This document shows positions 18,099 through 27,463 of a stretch of DNA of 64,000 nt, one piece after another (the stretch's first letter is position 1; every line of letters starts with the position of its first letter). Below the pieces are notes generated by a model that saw nothing but the letters and a program-made list of their open reading frames with translations, made no database searches and was not told the DNA's origin. Made by a program: the position numbers and the translations under genes. The stretch comes from Pantoea eucrina (GTDB lineage Bacteria > Pseudomonadota > Gammaproteobacteria > Enterobacterales > Enterobacteriaceae), in the NCBI RefSeq assembly GCF_001691555.1, contig NZ_MAYN01000008.1, forward strand, positions 452,617-516,616, in the 5' to 3' direction.

Positions 18099-19601
18099 AT
18101 GAAACATACTAAAAAAACGCCCGACGAACAGCGTGCTGCGAGAAGGCGCTGGCTGAACTCTCACGATACCGGTTACCACAAAGCGATGGGTAACCGACAG
18201 GTACAAATGATCGCCATCGGCGGTGCTATCGGCACCGGTCTGTTCCTCGGCGCTGGCGCCCGCCTGCAGCTGGCAGGTCCGGCGCTGGCACTGGTCTATC
18301 TGGTGTGCGGCATCTTCTCTTTCTTTATCCTCCGTGCGCTGGGTGAGCTGGTTCTGCATCGCCCCTCAAGCGGCAGCTTTGTCTCCTATGCGCGTGAATT
18401 CCTCGGGGAAAAAGCGTCTTATGTAGCCGGCTGGATGTATTTTGTGAACTGGGCGATGACCGGGATCGTCGATATCACCGCCGTGGCGCTCTATATGCAT
18501 TACTGGGGCGCGTTTGGCGACGTACCGCAGTGGGTATTCGCGCTCGGCGCGCTGGCTATTGTCGGCACCATGAACATGATTGGCGTGAAGTGGTTTGCCG
18601 AAATGGAGTTCTGGTTTGCCCTGGTCAAAGTGCTGGCAATCGTGATCTTCCTGATTGTTGGCGTGGTGTTTCTCGGAACCGGTAAACCGCTCGACGGCAA
18701 CGCAACCGGCTTCCATCTGATCACTGATAACGGCGGCCTCTTCCCGCATGGCCTGATGGCCGCGCTGGTGCTGGTGCAGGGAGTGGTATTTGCCTTTGCC
18801 TCGATTGAGCTGGTGGGAACCGCGGCCGGCGAGTGCAAAGATCCCAAAACCATGCTGCCGAAAGCGATCAACAGCGTGATCTGGCGTATTGGCCTGTTCT
18901 ATGTGGGCTCCGTGGTGCTGCTGGTACTGCTGCTGCCGTGGAATGCTTACCAGGCGGGACAGAGTCCGTTTGTGACGTTCTTCTCGAAGCTGGGCGTTCC
19001 CTATGTCGGCAGTATCATGAACATCGTGGTCCTGAGCGCGGCGCTCTCCAGCCTTAACTCTGGTCTCTATTCAACCGGCCGTATCCTGCGCTCGATGTCG
19101 ATGGGCGGCTCCGCGCCGGAGTTTATGTCGAAGATGAGCAAGCAGCAGGTGCCGTATGCCGGTATCCTGGTCACGGTAGCGGTTTACATCGTTGGCGTAG
19201 TGCTGAACTACTATGTGCCGTCGCAGGTGTTTGAGATTGTCCTGAACGTTGCTTCGCTGGGGATCATCTCCTCATGGGGCTTTATCGTGGTCTGCCAGAT
19301 GCGCCTGCGCAAAGCGATCAAAGAGGGCAAGGCAGAAGATGTCAGCTTTAAGCTGCCGTGGGCGCCGTTCACCTCCTGGCTGACGCTGCTGTTCTTACTC
19401 AGCGTGCTGGTGCTGATGGCATTCGACTACCCTAATGGCACCTACACCATTGCATCCATTCCTCTGATCGCCGTGCTGCTGGTGCTTGGCTGGTTTGGCG
19501 TACGTAAACGCGTACAGGCAGAGGCGATGAAAGAGCATGAGGTGCACGCGGATGACAGCAGCGATGCGTCACCGCAGCTGGCGGACGAAAGCGGACGCTA
19601 A
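18099..19601 (+). CDS. ansP: AnsP, L-asparagine permease
   Basis: 500 residues starting at MKHTKKTPDEQ, with AGGAAA just upstream; two earlier in-frame starts at 18072 and 18075 are less well placed. An amino acid/proton symporter of the APC superfamily (AAT family) with 12 membrane helices; the amino-acid-binding signature IGGAIGTGLFLGAG lies at about 43-56. The match to E. coli AnsP runs almost end to end (KAMGNRQVQM, RPSSGSFVSYAREF, GTAAGECKDP, SLNSGLYSTGRILRSM). The Ser/Asp-rich tail differs. A single-gene unit with its own terminator. Confidence 0.94.
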   Translation: MKHTKKTPDEQRAARRRWLNSHDTGYHKAMGNRQVQMIAIGGAIGTGLFLGAGARLQLAGPALALVYLVCGIFSFFILRALGELVLHRPSSGSFVSYAREFLGEKASYVAGWMYFVNWAMTGIVDITAVALYMHYWGAFGDVPQWVFALGALAIVGTMNMIGVKWFAEMEFWFALVKVLAIVIFLIVGVVFLGTGKPLDGNATGFHLITDNGGLFPHGLMAALVLVQGVVFAFASIELVGTAAGECKDPKTMLPKAINSVIWRIGLFYVGSVVLLVLLLPWNAYQAGQSPFVTFFSKLGVPYVGSIMNIVVLSAALSSLNSGLYSTGRILRSMSMGGSAPEFMSKMSKQQVPYAGILVTVAVYIVGVVLNYYVPSQVFEIVLNVASLGIISSWGFIVVCQMRLRKAIKEGKAEDVSFKLPWAPFTSWLTLLFLLSVLVLMAFDYPNGTYTIASIPLIAVLLVLGWFGVRKRVQAEAMKEHEVHADDSSDASPQLADESGR

Positions 19602-19620
19602 ATCCTTCTCTGTAAAGTAA

Positions 19621-19649
19621 CGGGAGCCTGCGGGCTCCCGTTTTTTTAT
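19621..19649 (+). terminator. Rho-independent terminator after ansP
   Basis: CGGGAGCC-TGC-GGGCTCCCG followed by seven Ts, 20 bp after the ansP stop. Confidence 0.92.
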
Positions 19650-19744
19650 CTGTTATACCCGTCGCCGCACAGGGAATTCAGATAGTTTTCCCCGCCGCTG
19701 CCGCCTATCATTTCAGCTTCTCTCAGCAAAGCAGCGGAGCGCCC

Positions 19745-20323
19745 ATGGCATTCACCATCAACATCATTAAAAATAAAATCCTGTCTGAAAACTGGTTTGT
19801 GCTGCGCAATTACACCTACGAACTGACCCGCAGCAATGGCGAGGTGGTACGGCACAAACGTGAGGTCTACGATCGCGGTAACGGCGCAACGATTCTGCTC
19901 TACAATCGTGAAAAAAACAGCGTGGTGCTGACCCGTCAGTTTCGCATTGCCACTTATGTTAACGGCAACGAAAGCGGTGAGCTGATTGAAGCCTGCGCCG
20001 GACTGCTCGACGATGACACGCCGGAAGATTGCATCCGCAAAGAGGCGATTGAGGAGACGGGCTATCAGGCGGGAAAGGTAGAGAAACTCTTTGCCGCCTA
20101 TATGTCACCGGGCGGCGTCACGGAACTGATCCACTTCTTTGCCGCAGAATATAGTGAGGCGACGCGCGCGAACAGCGGCGGTGGCGTTGAAGATGAAGCG
20201 ATCACCGTACTGGAGCTGCCGTTCCCGGAGGCGCTGGCAATGGTAAAAGCGGGGCGCATTTGTGACGGTAAAACCATTATGCTGCTGCAGCATGCGCAGA
20301 TAGCCGGATGGCTGAAGGCGTAA
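19745..20323 (+). CDS. nudK: NudK, GDP-mannose pyrophosphatase (Nudix)
   Basis: 192 residues (E. coli 191). Hydrolyses GDP-mannose to GMP and mannose-1-phosphate. The Nudix box runs from [11 protein letters not shown] to REEIxEE-type [11 protein letters not shown], with the metal-binding Glu pair intact. [17 protein letters not shown] and [12 protein letters not shown] are nearly identical to E. coli NudK. Convergent with the sugar operon, 47 bp apart. Confidence 0.94.
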   Translation: MAFTINIIKNKILSENWFVLRNYTYELTRSNGEVVRHKREVYDRGNGATILLYNREKNSVVLTRQFRIATYVNGNESGELIEACAGLLDDDTPEDCIRKEAIEETGYQAGKVEKLFAAYMSPGGVTELIHFFAAEYSEATRANSGGGVEDEAITVLELPFPEALAMVKAGRICDGKTIMLLQHAQIAGWLKA

Positions 20324-20369
20324 CCGGGGCGCAGCGATGCACCCCGGGTGGCGGACCTCAGCCACTCAG

Positions 20370-21332
20370 TTACGCCACCGCGTCCTCTATCTCTCCGACC
20401 ACGCACTCCGGATGTGCCTGCAGTCGCGCCAGCGCCTCTGCATATGAGGGCATGGAGTCGGCTGCGCCGGCGCGTTCGACGCAAAGCGAAGCAAACGCTG
20501 CGGCAAACCGCGCTGCCTGCGGCAAATCGTCGCCGGAGGCGAGGCGCGCGGCCAGCGCACCGTTGAACGCGTCACCCGCGCCGGTGGTATCGCGCGGCTG
20601 GGCCGGAAAGAGCGGAATACGCAGCTGCCGGTCGGGCGTTGAGAGCAGGGCACCGGCCATGCCCAGCGTAATGATCACCTGGCGCGCGCCCTTGCGATGC
20701 AGCACCCCGGCGGCACGACGCGCGCTGGCGAAATCGGTTACCGTTACGCCGCTGAGCTGCGTTGCTTCGGTACTGTTCGGCGTCAGCAGATCAACCTTTG
20801 CCAGCAGCGCATCGCCAATCTTCTGCCACGGTGCCGGGTTAAGGATGACAAAGGTGCCGCTGGCGCGGGCGTTATCGATCATACGCTGGATAGCGCTGAG
20901 ATTATTCTCCAGCTGCACCAGCAGAATGTCGGCTGCGGCGACCGTAGGCTGGCAGCGCGTCACCTCGGCTGCGGTCACGGTGGTATTGGCACCGGGATAG
21001 ACTGAAATCATATTCTCTGCGTCATCGCCCGCGACATAGATCAGCGCATTGCCGGTCGGCTTCTCTTTACAGGTAAACAGCGTAATGGCATCAAACCCGG
21101 TTTTTTCCAGATGCCGGCGCGCAAACAGGCCAAAATCGTCATTGCCTACTTTGCCGATGTAGTGCACCCGCGCACCCGCGCGCAGCGCCGCCGTGGCCTG
21201 ATTCGCACCTTTGCCGCCTGCGCCCATCATGCTGTGATGCGCCGTCAGCGACTCACCCGGCAGCGGAAAGCGGCGCATCACCGCCACGATGTCGAGATTA
21301 AAGGAGCCAAAAACACACACCTTTCCTTTCAT
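20370..21332 (-). CDS. PfkB-family sugar kinase (ribokinase-like)
   Basis: 320 residues. Both PfkB signatures are present: MGAGGKGANQATAALRAGA near the N-terminus and DTTGAGDAFNGAL with the catalytic Asp near residue 250. NLDIVAVMRRFPLPGE is typical of ribokinases. Last gene of the sugar operon; its ATG overlaps the stop of the ROK kinase. Ribokinase-type enzymes phosphorylate pentoses or ketohexoses at O-5, O-1 or O-6; which sugar it acts on here is not visible. Having two different sugar kinases in one operon suggests either two substrates or two successive phosphorylations. Confidence 0.88.
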   Translation of the reverse strand: MKGKVCVFGSFNLDIVAVMRRFPLPGESLTAHHSMMGAGGKGANQATAALRAGARVHYIGKVGNDDFGLFARRHLEKTGFDAITLFTCKEKPTGNALIYVAGDDAENMISVYPGANTTVTAAEVTRCQPTVAAADILLVQLENNLSAIQRMIDNARASGTFVILNPAPWQKIGDALLAKVDLLTPNSTEATQLSGVTVTDFASARRAAGVLHRKGARQVIITLGMAGALLSTPDRQLRIPLFPAQPRDTTGAGDAFNGALAARLASGDDLPQAARFAAAFASLCVERAGAADSMPSYAEALARLQAHPECVVGEIEDAVA

Positions 21333-22225
21333 CTTACGCTCCTGAACAGGCGTTCTGCGGCCAGACAGGCACCGCGACAGCCCGTGTAGTCGGTTGAGTG
21401 ACTGAAAATAATCTTCAGGTGTTCACGGGTCACCGGCGGCCGCAGATGCTGCTGGATCTGGCTGCGCAGCTGCGCCAGCGGAAAATCAGCCATCGCCAGT
21501 ACACCGCCACCGAGGATCAGGTACTCCGGATCGAGAATATTCATTTCGGTTGCGATGAGTTCGGCCAGCCGCCGGACAAACGCCTGCAGTTCCGGCTGTT
21601 CGCCGTGGCGGGTAAACAGGGCGGAGATCGGCGTACCGGCGGCATTCTGTGCGGCCCAGCGGCTCAGCCAGTGGCCCGACGTCAGCGTTTCCGCACAGCC
21701 GTGGTTACCGCACGGGCAGGGCAGGGTGTTGCCCGCGACCGGAATATGCCCCAGCTCGCCGGCACCGCCATGCTCGCCGTGATAAAAGCCACCGTTCAGC
21801 CACAGGCTGTTGCCCATACCGGTGCCGGGATAGAGACCCACGGCGTTGTCCGGCAGCTGCTCCAGCTGCAGCAGATCCCACAGCATCAGATGGTTTACAT
21901 CTTTGTCCATCGCCACCGGTACGCCGAGCAGCGCGGTGAGGCGCGCCGCGACCGGCTGGCCATCCAGGGCCTGAATAAAGGGCAGCGAAATGACCTGCTG
22001 CCGGTCGCGACTGAGAATGCCCGGCAGACCCAGCATAATGCCGCTTACCGGCTGCTGTTCCAGCGTGTCGCGGATGAGCTGAGCGAGCGCCAGCAGCGCG
22101 TCGGGCTGCTGCGCCCAGCTGGCGGTAGCGACTTTGCGAAAGCTGCTCCAGACGCCACCCTCTTCCATCAGCTGCAGCCGGGTACCGGTGCCGCCGATAT
22201 CGATCCCGAGCCAGCTTGGTTTCAT
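21329..22225 (-). CDS. ROK-family sugar kinase, allose kinase (AlsK)-like
   Basis: 298 residues. The N-terminal ATP motif is GIDIGGTGTRLQL; the ROK zinc site is present as CPCGNHGCAE next to GELGHIPV. The catalytic Asp sits in DKDVNHLM, and this DVN form rather than the usual NDxN resembles E. coli D-allose kinase, as does the full run YPGTGMGNSLWLNG. Four-base overlap with the epimerase-like gene upstream (ATGA). It probably phosphorylates a hexose at C6, giving the substrate of the epimerase; that is inference from the pairing. Confidence 0.85.
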   Translation of the reverse strand: MKPSWLGIDIGGTGTRLQLMEEGGVWSSFRKVATASWAQQPDALLALAQLIRDTLEQQPVSGIMLGLPGILSRDRQQVISLPFIQALDGQPVAARLTALLGVPVAMDKDVNHLMLWDLLQLEQLPDNAVGLYPGTGMGNSLWLNGGFYHGEHGGAGELGHIPVAGNTLPCPCGNHGCAETLTSGHWLSRWAAQNAAGTPISALFTRHGEQPELQAFVRRLAELIATEMNILDPEYLILGGGVLAMADFPLAQLRSQIQQHLRPPVTREHLKIIFSHSTDYTGCRGACLAAERLFRSVR

Positions 22226-22917
22226 GCGGACACCTGCGTCAGCCCCTGGGCTTCATCAATGCTGTCGCGCATCATTTCCCATGCGGTCGCTAAATCATCA
22301 TGAATGTTAAACAGGCCGGAGGTGCCGACAATCAGCACTTCTGCACCCGCCCCAATCAGCTGGTTATAGGTGCGGGTGTTGCAGGAGCCGTCAATCTCAA
22401 CCAGATAGTGATAACCGTGCTGCTGCTTAAGCGTTTTCAGCTCGCGCACTTTCTCCACCATCTCCGGAATAAAAGGCTGACCGGCGTAGCCAGGATCCAC
22501 CGTCATCACGGTGATTTTATCCAGCAGGTGGATATAGTGCTGGATAAAGGAGACCGGCGTGGCGGGGTTAAGTACCACCCCGACTTTTTTTCCAAAGCTG
22601 CGGATCAGATTTATTACGCGGAAGGCATCGCGATTAATGGTTTCTGCGTGCGGGCAGATATAGTCAGCACCCGCTCTGGCGACCGCTTCGATAAAATCGG
22701 TCGGCTCTTCCACCATCAGATGTACATCAATGGCGACGCGGGTATAGGGCCGGATCTGCTCAATGAAGAAAGGGGAGAGCGTGATGTTTTTGACGTAGTG
22801 ACCATCCATAATATCCACGTGAAGAAAGTCAGCGCGCGAATCGAGAACCTGCAGCTGGTGCTTGATCTCCATCAGGTTCATACACATCAGTGACGGGGAG
22901 ATTTGAATACGCATCAT
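22222..22917 (-). CDS. Ribulose-phosphate 3-epimerase family, AlsE-like
   Basis: 231 residues. A beta/alpha barrel of the Rpe family; IDMGH-type metal residues are seen in FLHVDIMDGHYVKN and VHLMVEEP, and the second Asp in EIDGSCN. It matches E. coli AlsE (D-allulose-6-phosphate 3-epimerase) more than Rpe: ISPSLMCM, GADYICPHAETINRDAFR, KITVMTVDPGYAGQPFIPEM and IDGSCN. AlsE converts allulose-6-phosphate to fructose-6-phosphate. AAGGAAG precedes the tandem ATGs at 22917/22914; the start overlaps the stop of the permease gene. Confidence 0.86.
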   Translation of the reverse strand: MMRIQISPSLMCMNLMEIKHQLQVLDSRADFLHVDIMDGHYVKNITLSPFFIEQIRPYTRVAIDVHLMVEEPTDFIEAVARAGADYICPHAETINRDAFRVINLIRSFGKKVGVVLNPATPVSFIQHYIHLLDKITVMTVDPGYAGQPFIPEMVEKVRELKTLKQQHGYHYLVEIDGSCNTRTYNQLIGAGAEVLIVGTSGLFNIHDDLATAWEMMRDSIDEAQGLTQVSA

Positions 22918-23969
22918 ACTTCCTTCTTTTCAGTCAGAGGATTAAGCACCGCGGCCAGCTTGCTGAGCTTTACCGCACGGTGTTCATTGAACCGGGTTTT
23001 AAATTGTTTAAAGGCGAGTACCACAATCAGCACTGCCCCCCACATCGCCAGACTGACGTGCTGGCTGATATTCATCAGGTTGAAGCCGGTGGAGAGCACC
23101 TGCAGCGCAATCAGCGCCAGCACGACGCCGGTGACGCGGCCAAAACCGCCGTTGGGATCGGTGCCGCCGAGGATAATCGCCAGCACCGTCAGCAGCAGGT
23201 ATGCGTCGCCGTAGCCCATACGCGCTGAGTTAAAGCGCGCCATCATGATCAGGCCCGCCAGTACGCAGAGCAGGCTGGAGATGACGTAAACCAGCATCAC
23301 CATGCGATGGGTGTTGATGCCGCTGAACCAGGTCGCGTTAATGTTGCTGCCGCCCATGTAAATACATTTACCGGCGCGGGTTTTACCGAGGAACAGCGCC
23401 AGCAGCGCAGCGGCAATCAGAAAGACCCAGAGCGGCAGCGGCATCCCGAGCAGCGTATCGGCGCCCAGCGCCTGCACCACCGGCGGCATGCCGCTGACGG
23501 CTGCGCCTTTGGTCAGCCAGATACCGATCCCGTTCAGCGTCATCATCGTTGCCAGCGTCACCAGAATCGGATGCGCTCCGATACGTGTCACCATCAGTCC
23601 GGTGATGACGCCAATCGCGGCGGCAATCAGCATGGCGCCGATAATGGCGATAAACAGCCACAGCAGCTGCAGCGCCATCCCGGCACCGGCGGGCAGGGCG
23701 CTCATCAGCGTCCAGGCGATAAACAGTGCGGTCAGGTTAGCAGTCGCGATAATGGCGAGATTCAGGCCGCCGCTGAGAATGGCAATAAACATTGCCAGCG
23801 TGAGCAACCCCAGCTCCGGCAGCTGAAACGCCATGCTCATAAAGGTTGAGTCGGTCAGGAAGCGGCCCGGCAGCATCAGGGTAAAGGTTGCCAGCGCCAG
23901 CGCGATAAGCAGCATCAGACCAAGGTTGGTGCCGTCAGGGCGCAGTGCAGTCAGTGATTTCATCATCAA
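22914..23969 (-). CDS. ABC sugar transporter permease (RbsC family), first subunit
   Basis: 351 residues, with about nine to ten hydrophobic segments of the BPD_transp_2 type used by ribose-, xylose- and AI-2-type importers. It keeps the family loop MGGSNINATWFSGINTHRMVML, a version of the GGN..AA..SGI..... motif that contacts the ATPase, and LGGTDPNGGFGRVTG. Located between the second permease and the epimerase; 9 bp separate it from the second permease. The two permeases are clearly different, so the channel is a heterodimer. Confidence 0.88.
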   Translation of the reverse strand: MMMKSLTALRPDGTNLGLMLLIALALATFTLMLPGRFLTDSTFMSMAFQLPELGLLTLAMFIAILSGGLNLAIIATANLTALFIAWTLMSALPAGAGMALQLLWLFIAIIGAMLIAAAIGVITGLMVTRIGAHPILVTLATMMTLNGIGIWLTKGAAVSGMPPVVQALGADTLLGMPLPLWVFLIAAALLALFLGKTRAGKCIYMGGSNINATWFSGINTHRMVMLVYVISSLLCVLAGLIMMARFNSARMGYGDAYLLLTVLAIILGGTDPNGGFGRVTGVVLALIALQVLSTGFNLMNISQHVSLAMWGAVLIVVLAFKQFKTRFNEHRAVKLSKLAAVLNPLTEKKEV

Positions 23970-23978
23970 TGCCCTCAG

Positions 23979-24968
23979 TCACACGAAACTGACATCAGTT
24001 TCTTTGCGTTTTTTGTAGTGCGTTACGGCGATCGCAATCATGATGACGCCGCCGACCACGATATTCATGAAGTAGTTCGACACGCCCACCAGGTTAAGAC
24101 CGTTTTTCAGGATGGCGATCAGGAAGACACCCATCAGCGTGCCGCTGACCGTGCCTTTACCGCCCATCAGACTGGCGCCGCCCAGCACCGTTGCTGCCAG
24201 CACATCAAGCTCGCCGCCAACCAGCGCATTAGGCACGACCTCTCCCATGCGATAGACCTGCACCAGTCCGCCAATCGCCGCCATTGCGCCCAGCCAGCCG
24301 TAGGCGAAAACGTGGATCAGACCAACGCGGATCCCGATACGTCGCGCAGACTCTGCGTCGCCACCTACTGCATAAAGCTGGCGTCCGAGGTTGGTTTTGT
24401 TCAGCAGCAGTGCGGTCGCCGCGGCAATAATCAGCATGGTGGCGAGCGGTAAGCCGACCTGAAAGCTCTCGCCCTGCCAGCTGAACGGCAGCACGTTACG
24501 CAGGGTGATCCACCACTCCGGCAGCGAGTAAAGGCTGCGGCCGCCGGTTACCCACATCAGCAGGCCGAACAGCAGCGACTGCATGCTGATAGTGATGATG
24601 ATGGAGACCACCCGCAGCGTGGTGATCAGCAGCGCATTGATCACGCCAAACAGCGTGCCGCACATGACCGCCAGCACAATGCTGAGCAGCGCGTTATCAA
24701 ACTGAAACTGCACAAACAGTGACGCGAGCAGGTACTGCACCACTGAGGCAACGGCGGCAAAAGAGATGTCGATCCCGCCGGTCACCAGCACCACAAAGAG
24801 GCCCAGCGCAAAAATGCCGGTTACCGCGTAGCTCTCGGCCAGATCCAGCAGGTTCTGTACGGTAAGAAACTGATCGCTGGTCACAGAGAAAAACAGAATG
24901 AACGCCAGCAGCACCCAGGCGAGCCAGCCCTGGCTGGAGTGCGGACGTAAACGGGAAAAATCAGGCAT
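23979..24968 (-). CDS. ABC sugar transporter permease (RbsC family), second subunit
   Basis: 329 residues with nine to ten predicted helices. The typical signature VTGGIDISFAAV is near residue 65 and VGGDAESARRIGI is the coupling loop near 205. AATVLGGASLMGGKGTVSGT matches RbsC/LsrC-like proteins. Eight-base overlap with the ATPase gene. Together with the other permease it should form the inner-membrane pore of the importer. Confidence 0.88.
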   Translation of the reverse strand: MPDFSRLRPHSSQGWLAWVLLAFILFFSVTSDQFLTVQNLLDLAESYAVTGIFALGLFVVLVTGGIDISFAAVASVVQYLLASLFVQFQFDNALLSIVLAVMCGTLFGVINALLITTLRVVSIIITISMQSLLFGLLMWVTGGRSLYSLPEWWITLRNVLPFSWQGESFQVGLPLATMLIIAAATALLLNKTNLGRQLYAVGGDAESARRIGIRVGLIHVFAYGWLGAMAAIGGLVQVYRMGEVVPNALVGGELDVLAATVLGGASLMGGKGTVSGTLMGVFLIAILKNGLNLVGVSNYFMNIVVGGVIMIAIAVTHYKKRKETDVSFV

Positions 24969-26466
24969 TGATCACCTCCGCCAGCTGCTGCTGCTCGACG
25001 CTATCGGGTTGATATTCGGCATGAATGGTGCCGTCGCGGAAATGCAGGATACGGTCGCAGTTGTACCAGACCTCCGGCACCTCATCGGAGATCAGGATGA
25101 TCGACAGTCCCTCTTTCGCCAGCTCATGAATCAGCTGATAGATGCTGGCTTTGGCACCGACGTCTACGCCAACGGTTGGCGAGTCGAGAATCAGGATGCG
25201 CGGCTGCGTCAGAACCCACTTTGCCAGCACAATTTTTTGCTGATTGCCGCCGGAGAGGGTGGAGATGGCGAGATTCGGGTCAGCGACGCGCACGCCGAGC
25301 TGCTGGATCCACTGCAGGATCAGCTTGTTTTTGCGGTATTCATCGATCAGGTGAAAACGGTTCTGCAGCTTGTCGAGGATCGGCAGCACCATGTTGTCAG
25401 CCACTGACTGCTGCTGCACCAGACCTAACGTCAGGCGATCCTCCGATACATAGCCGATACCGGCTTTAATCGCATCTTCATGGCCGCGAAAGCGGACCGG
25501 TTTGCTGTCGAGCCAGATTTTGCCGCTGTCGGGACGCGTCATGCCAAACAGCGACAGCGCCAGCTCGGTGCGTCCGGATCCGAGCAGACCGCACAGCCCC
25601 AGCACTTCACCCTCGTAAAGTTTGAAACTGACATCATGGTACTGACCGGCGCGGGTCAGATCGTCTATCTCCAGAATCACGCGCTCGCTGTTACGCGTCG
25701 GCGATTTCAGCTGATAGTCGAGCTTCAGGCCGGTCATCAGCTCGGTAAGGTGATGCGGTGTCATCTCCCGGGCGGGCCAGCAGCCCATTTTACGGCCGTC
25801 GCGGATCACCGTAACGCGGTCGGAGATCTCCAGCACCTCATCAAGCCGGTGGCTGACAAAGACCACGCAGATATTTTTATCTTTCAGATAGCGCACGGTG
25901 CGCAGCAGCTGATTAACCTCGGTGCGGGTCAGCGAGGCGGTTGGCTCATCCATGATCACCAGACGCGCATCGGCGACCAGCGCGCGACAGATCGCAACCT
26001 GCTGGCGCTGAGCAATCGAGAGCGTCGCCACTTTCGCGTCCAGATCGAGGTCAAAATTCAGCTCGGTTATGATGCCGCGCGCGCTTTCACGCAGGCGCGC
26101 GCTGCGGTGCCAGCGCAGCAGACCATTGAGGTTATGCTCAAACGCAATGTTCTCTGCCACGCTCAGATTCGGAAACAGCGACAGATCCTGATAGATCACC
26201 TGAATACCGAAGTCGCGCGCCTGTTGTGTGGTCAGTCGCGGCAGTGCCGGGCCATCGCCCAGCGTAATGCGGCTGCCGCTGTCCGGGGCGTGCACCCCGG
26301 AGATAACTTTGATCAGGGTGCTCTTGCCACAGCCGTTGGTGCCAGCGAGACAGTGCACTTCACCTGCCAGTAAGGTCAGGGAGATATCGCTCAGCGCGCG
26401 GTTGCCACCAAATGTTTTCGACAAATTCTCGAGCGCAATTAGCGTCTGTGGAATGACCTCTTGCAT
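24961..26466 (-). CDS. ABC sugar transporter ATPase, two fused nucleotide-binding domains
   Basis: 501 residues, RbsA/MglA architecture. Domain 1 (about 10-245): Walker A GTNGCGKST, a degenerate signature LSIAQRQQ and a Walker B with its catalytic Glu (VIMDEPTAS). Domain 2 (about 258-495): degenerate P-loop GLLGSGRTE, intact signature LSGGNQQK, but Walker B reads LILDSPTVGVDVG, with Ser where the catalytic Glu is expected. In such transporters only one site usually hydrolyses ATP, so this is compatible with function and marks a subgroup. One base from the binding-protein gene upstream. Confidence 0.9.
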   Translation of the reverse strand: MQEVIPQTLIALENLSKTFGGNRALSDISLTLLAGEVHCLAGTNGCGKSTLIKVISGVHAPDSGSRITLGDGPALPRLTTQQARDFGIQVIYQDLSLFPNLSVAENIAFEHNLNGLLRWHRSARLRESARGIITELNFDLDLDAKVATLSIAQRQQVAICRALVADARLVIMDEPTASLTRTEVNQLLRTVRYLKDKNICVVFVSHRLDEVLEISDRVTVIRDGRKMGCWPAREMTPHHLTELMTGLKLDYQLKSPTRNSERVILEIDDLTRAGQYHDVSFKLYEGEVLGLCGLLGSGRTELALSLFGMTRPDSGKIWLDSKPVRFRGHEDAIKAGIGYVSEDRLTLGLVQQQSVADNMVLPILDKLQNRFHLIDEYRKNKLILQWIQQLGVRVADPNLAISTLSGGNQQKIVLAKWVLTQPRILILDSPTVGVDVGAKASIYQLIHELAKEGLSIILISDEVPEVWYNCDRILHFRDGTIHAEYQPDSVEQQQLAEVINA

Positions 26467-26467
26467 A

Positions 26468-27451
26468 TCAGAGCCCCATTTTTACCAGTTTTGGCAGGTT
26501 TTCTTTATCCAGACTCTCGGTGTTGTTACCGAGAATGGTATGGGTCGCTTCATCTACTTTGACTTTGCCCAGTCCTTCAATCGTCATACCGTCGGTGATT
26601 GGCTCTTTCTTCTGCATCATGTCAGCGATACGGACAAAGACTTCACCTGCGGTCTCCGGATTCCAGATGTAGCCGCCTTTAATGGCGTTACGCTGTACCA
26701 GTGAGGCACCCTGGCCCGGACTGAAGGAGCCAATAACGCAGACCTGATCGATTTTTTTACGGTTCATTACGGCGCGTCCGGCACCAATCGGCCCCTGTGA
26801 ACCAAACGCCATAATGCCTTTCAGATCGGGATATTTAGACATCAGCTCATTAGTGGTACGGATGGAGTCATCCAGCGATTCGCCGACGCCAAATTTGTCG
26901 GTGACCAGCTGCATCCTGGGGTAGTGCTCTTTCTGATAATTGAGCGCGGCGTCGGTCCACTGCTGATGCAGCGGTACGGTCAGGCTGCCCACGTACATGG
27001 CATATTTGCCCTCGTCGTGCATGCACTTCGCCAGCGCTTTCATGTGATTGATACCGTGGGTGGCGGCGTCAACCAGTTCAAAATCCCAGTTGGCCCCCTG
27101 CTGACCGGGCGACTCATGGGTAATGACTTCGATGCCGGCATCCCGCGCCCGTTTCAGCACCGGCTCCAGCACTTTCGGATCGTTGGGCACCACGCCGATG
27201 ATGTCGACTTTCTGCGCAATCAAATCTTCAATAGCGCGCACCTGCAGCGCCGGATCGGCTGCGGTAGGGCCGACCATCCATGCATCGATGCCGCGCTTCG
27301 CCGCCTCACTTTTAATGCCCGCTTCCATGGCGTTAAACCAGGGAATACCACCAATTTTAACGACGATACCCATGCGTAATTTATCAGCGGCCTGCGCACC
27401 GGTGGCGGCAAACAGGGCAAGCAAAGAACAGGCAATAAGATGTTTTTTCAT
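26468..27451 (-). CDS. Periplasmic sugar-binding protein of the ABC importer
   Basis: 327 residues with a Sec signal peptide cut near ATGAQAAD (about residue 21). It belongs to the periplasmic binding protein type 1 family (RbsB/LsrB-like): GIVVKIGGIPWFNAMEAG, VGPTAADPALQVRAIEDLI and DIIGVVPNDPKVLEPVL outline the first lobe, and GIMAFGSQGPIGAGRAV the hinge-crossing part. It captures the sugar in the periplasm for the two-permease channel. CAGGAG lies 9 bases before the ATG. The ligand cannot be read from sequence; it is not a close match to E. coli AlsB, RbsB or LsrB. Confidence 0.88.
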   Translation of the reverse strand: MKKHLIACSLLALFAATGAQAADKLRMGIVVKIGGIPWFNAMEAGIKSEAAKRGIDAWMVGPTAADPALQVRAIEDLIAQKVDIIGVVPNDPKVLEPVLKRARDAGIEVITHESPGQQGANWDFELVDAATHGINHMKALAKCMHDEGKYAMYVGSLTVPLHQQWTDAALNYQKEHYPRMQLVTDKFGVGESLDDSIRTTNELMSKYPDLKGIMAFGSQGPIGAGRAVMNRKKIDQVCVIGSFSPGQGASLVQRNAIKGGYIWNPETAGEVFVRIADMMQKKEPITDGMTIEGLGKVKVDEATHTILGNNTESLDKENLPKLVKMGL

Positions 27452-27463
27452 ACAGACTCCTGG

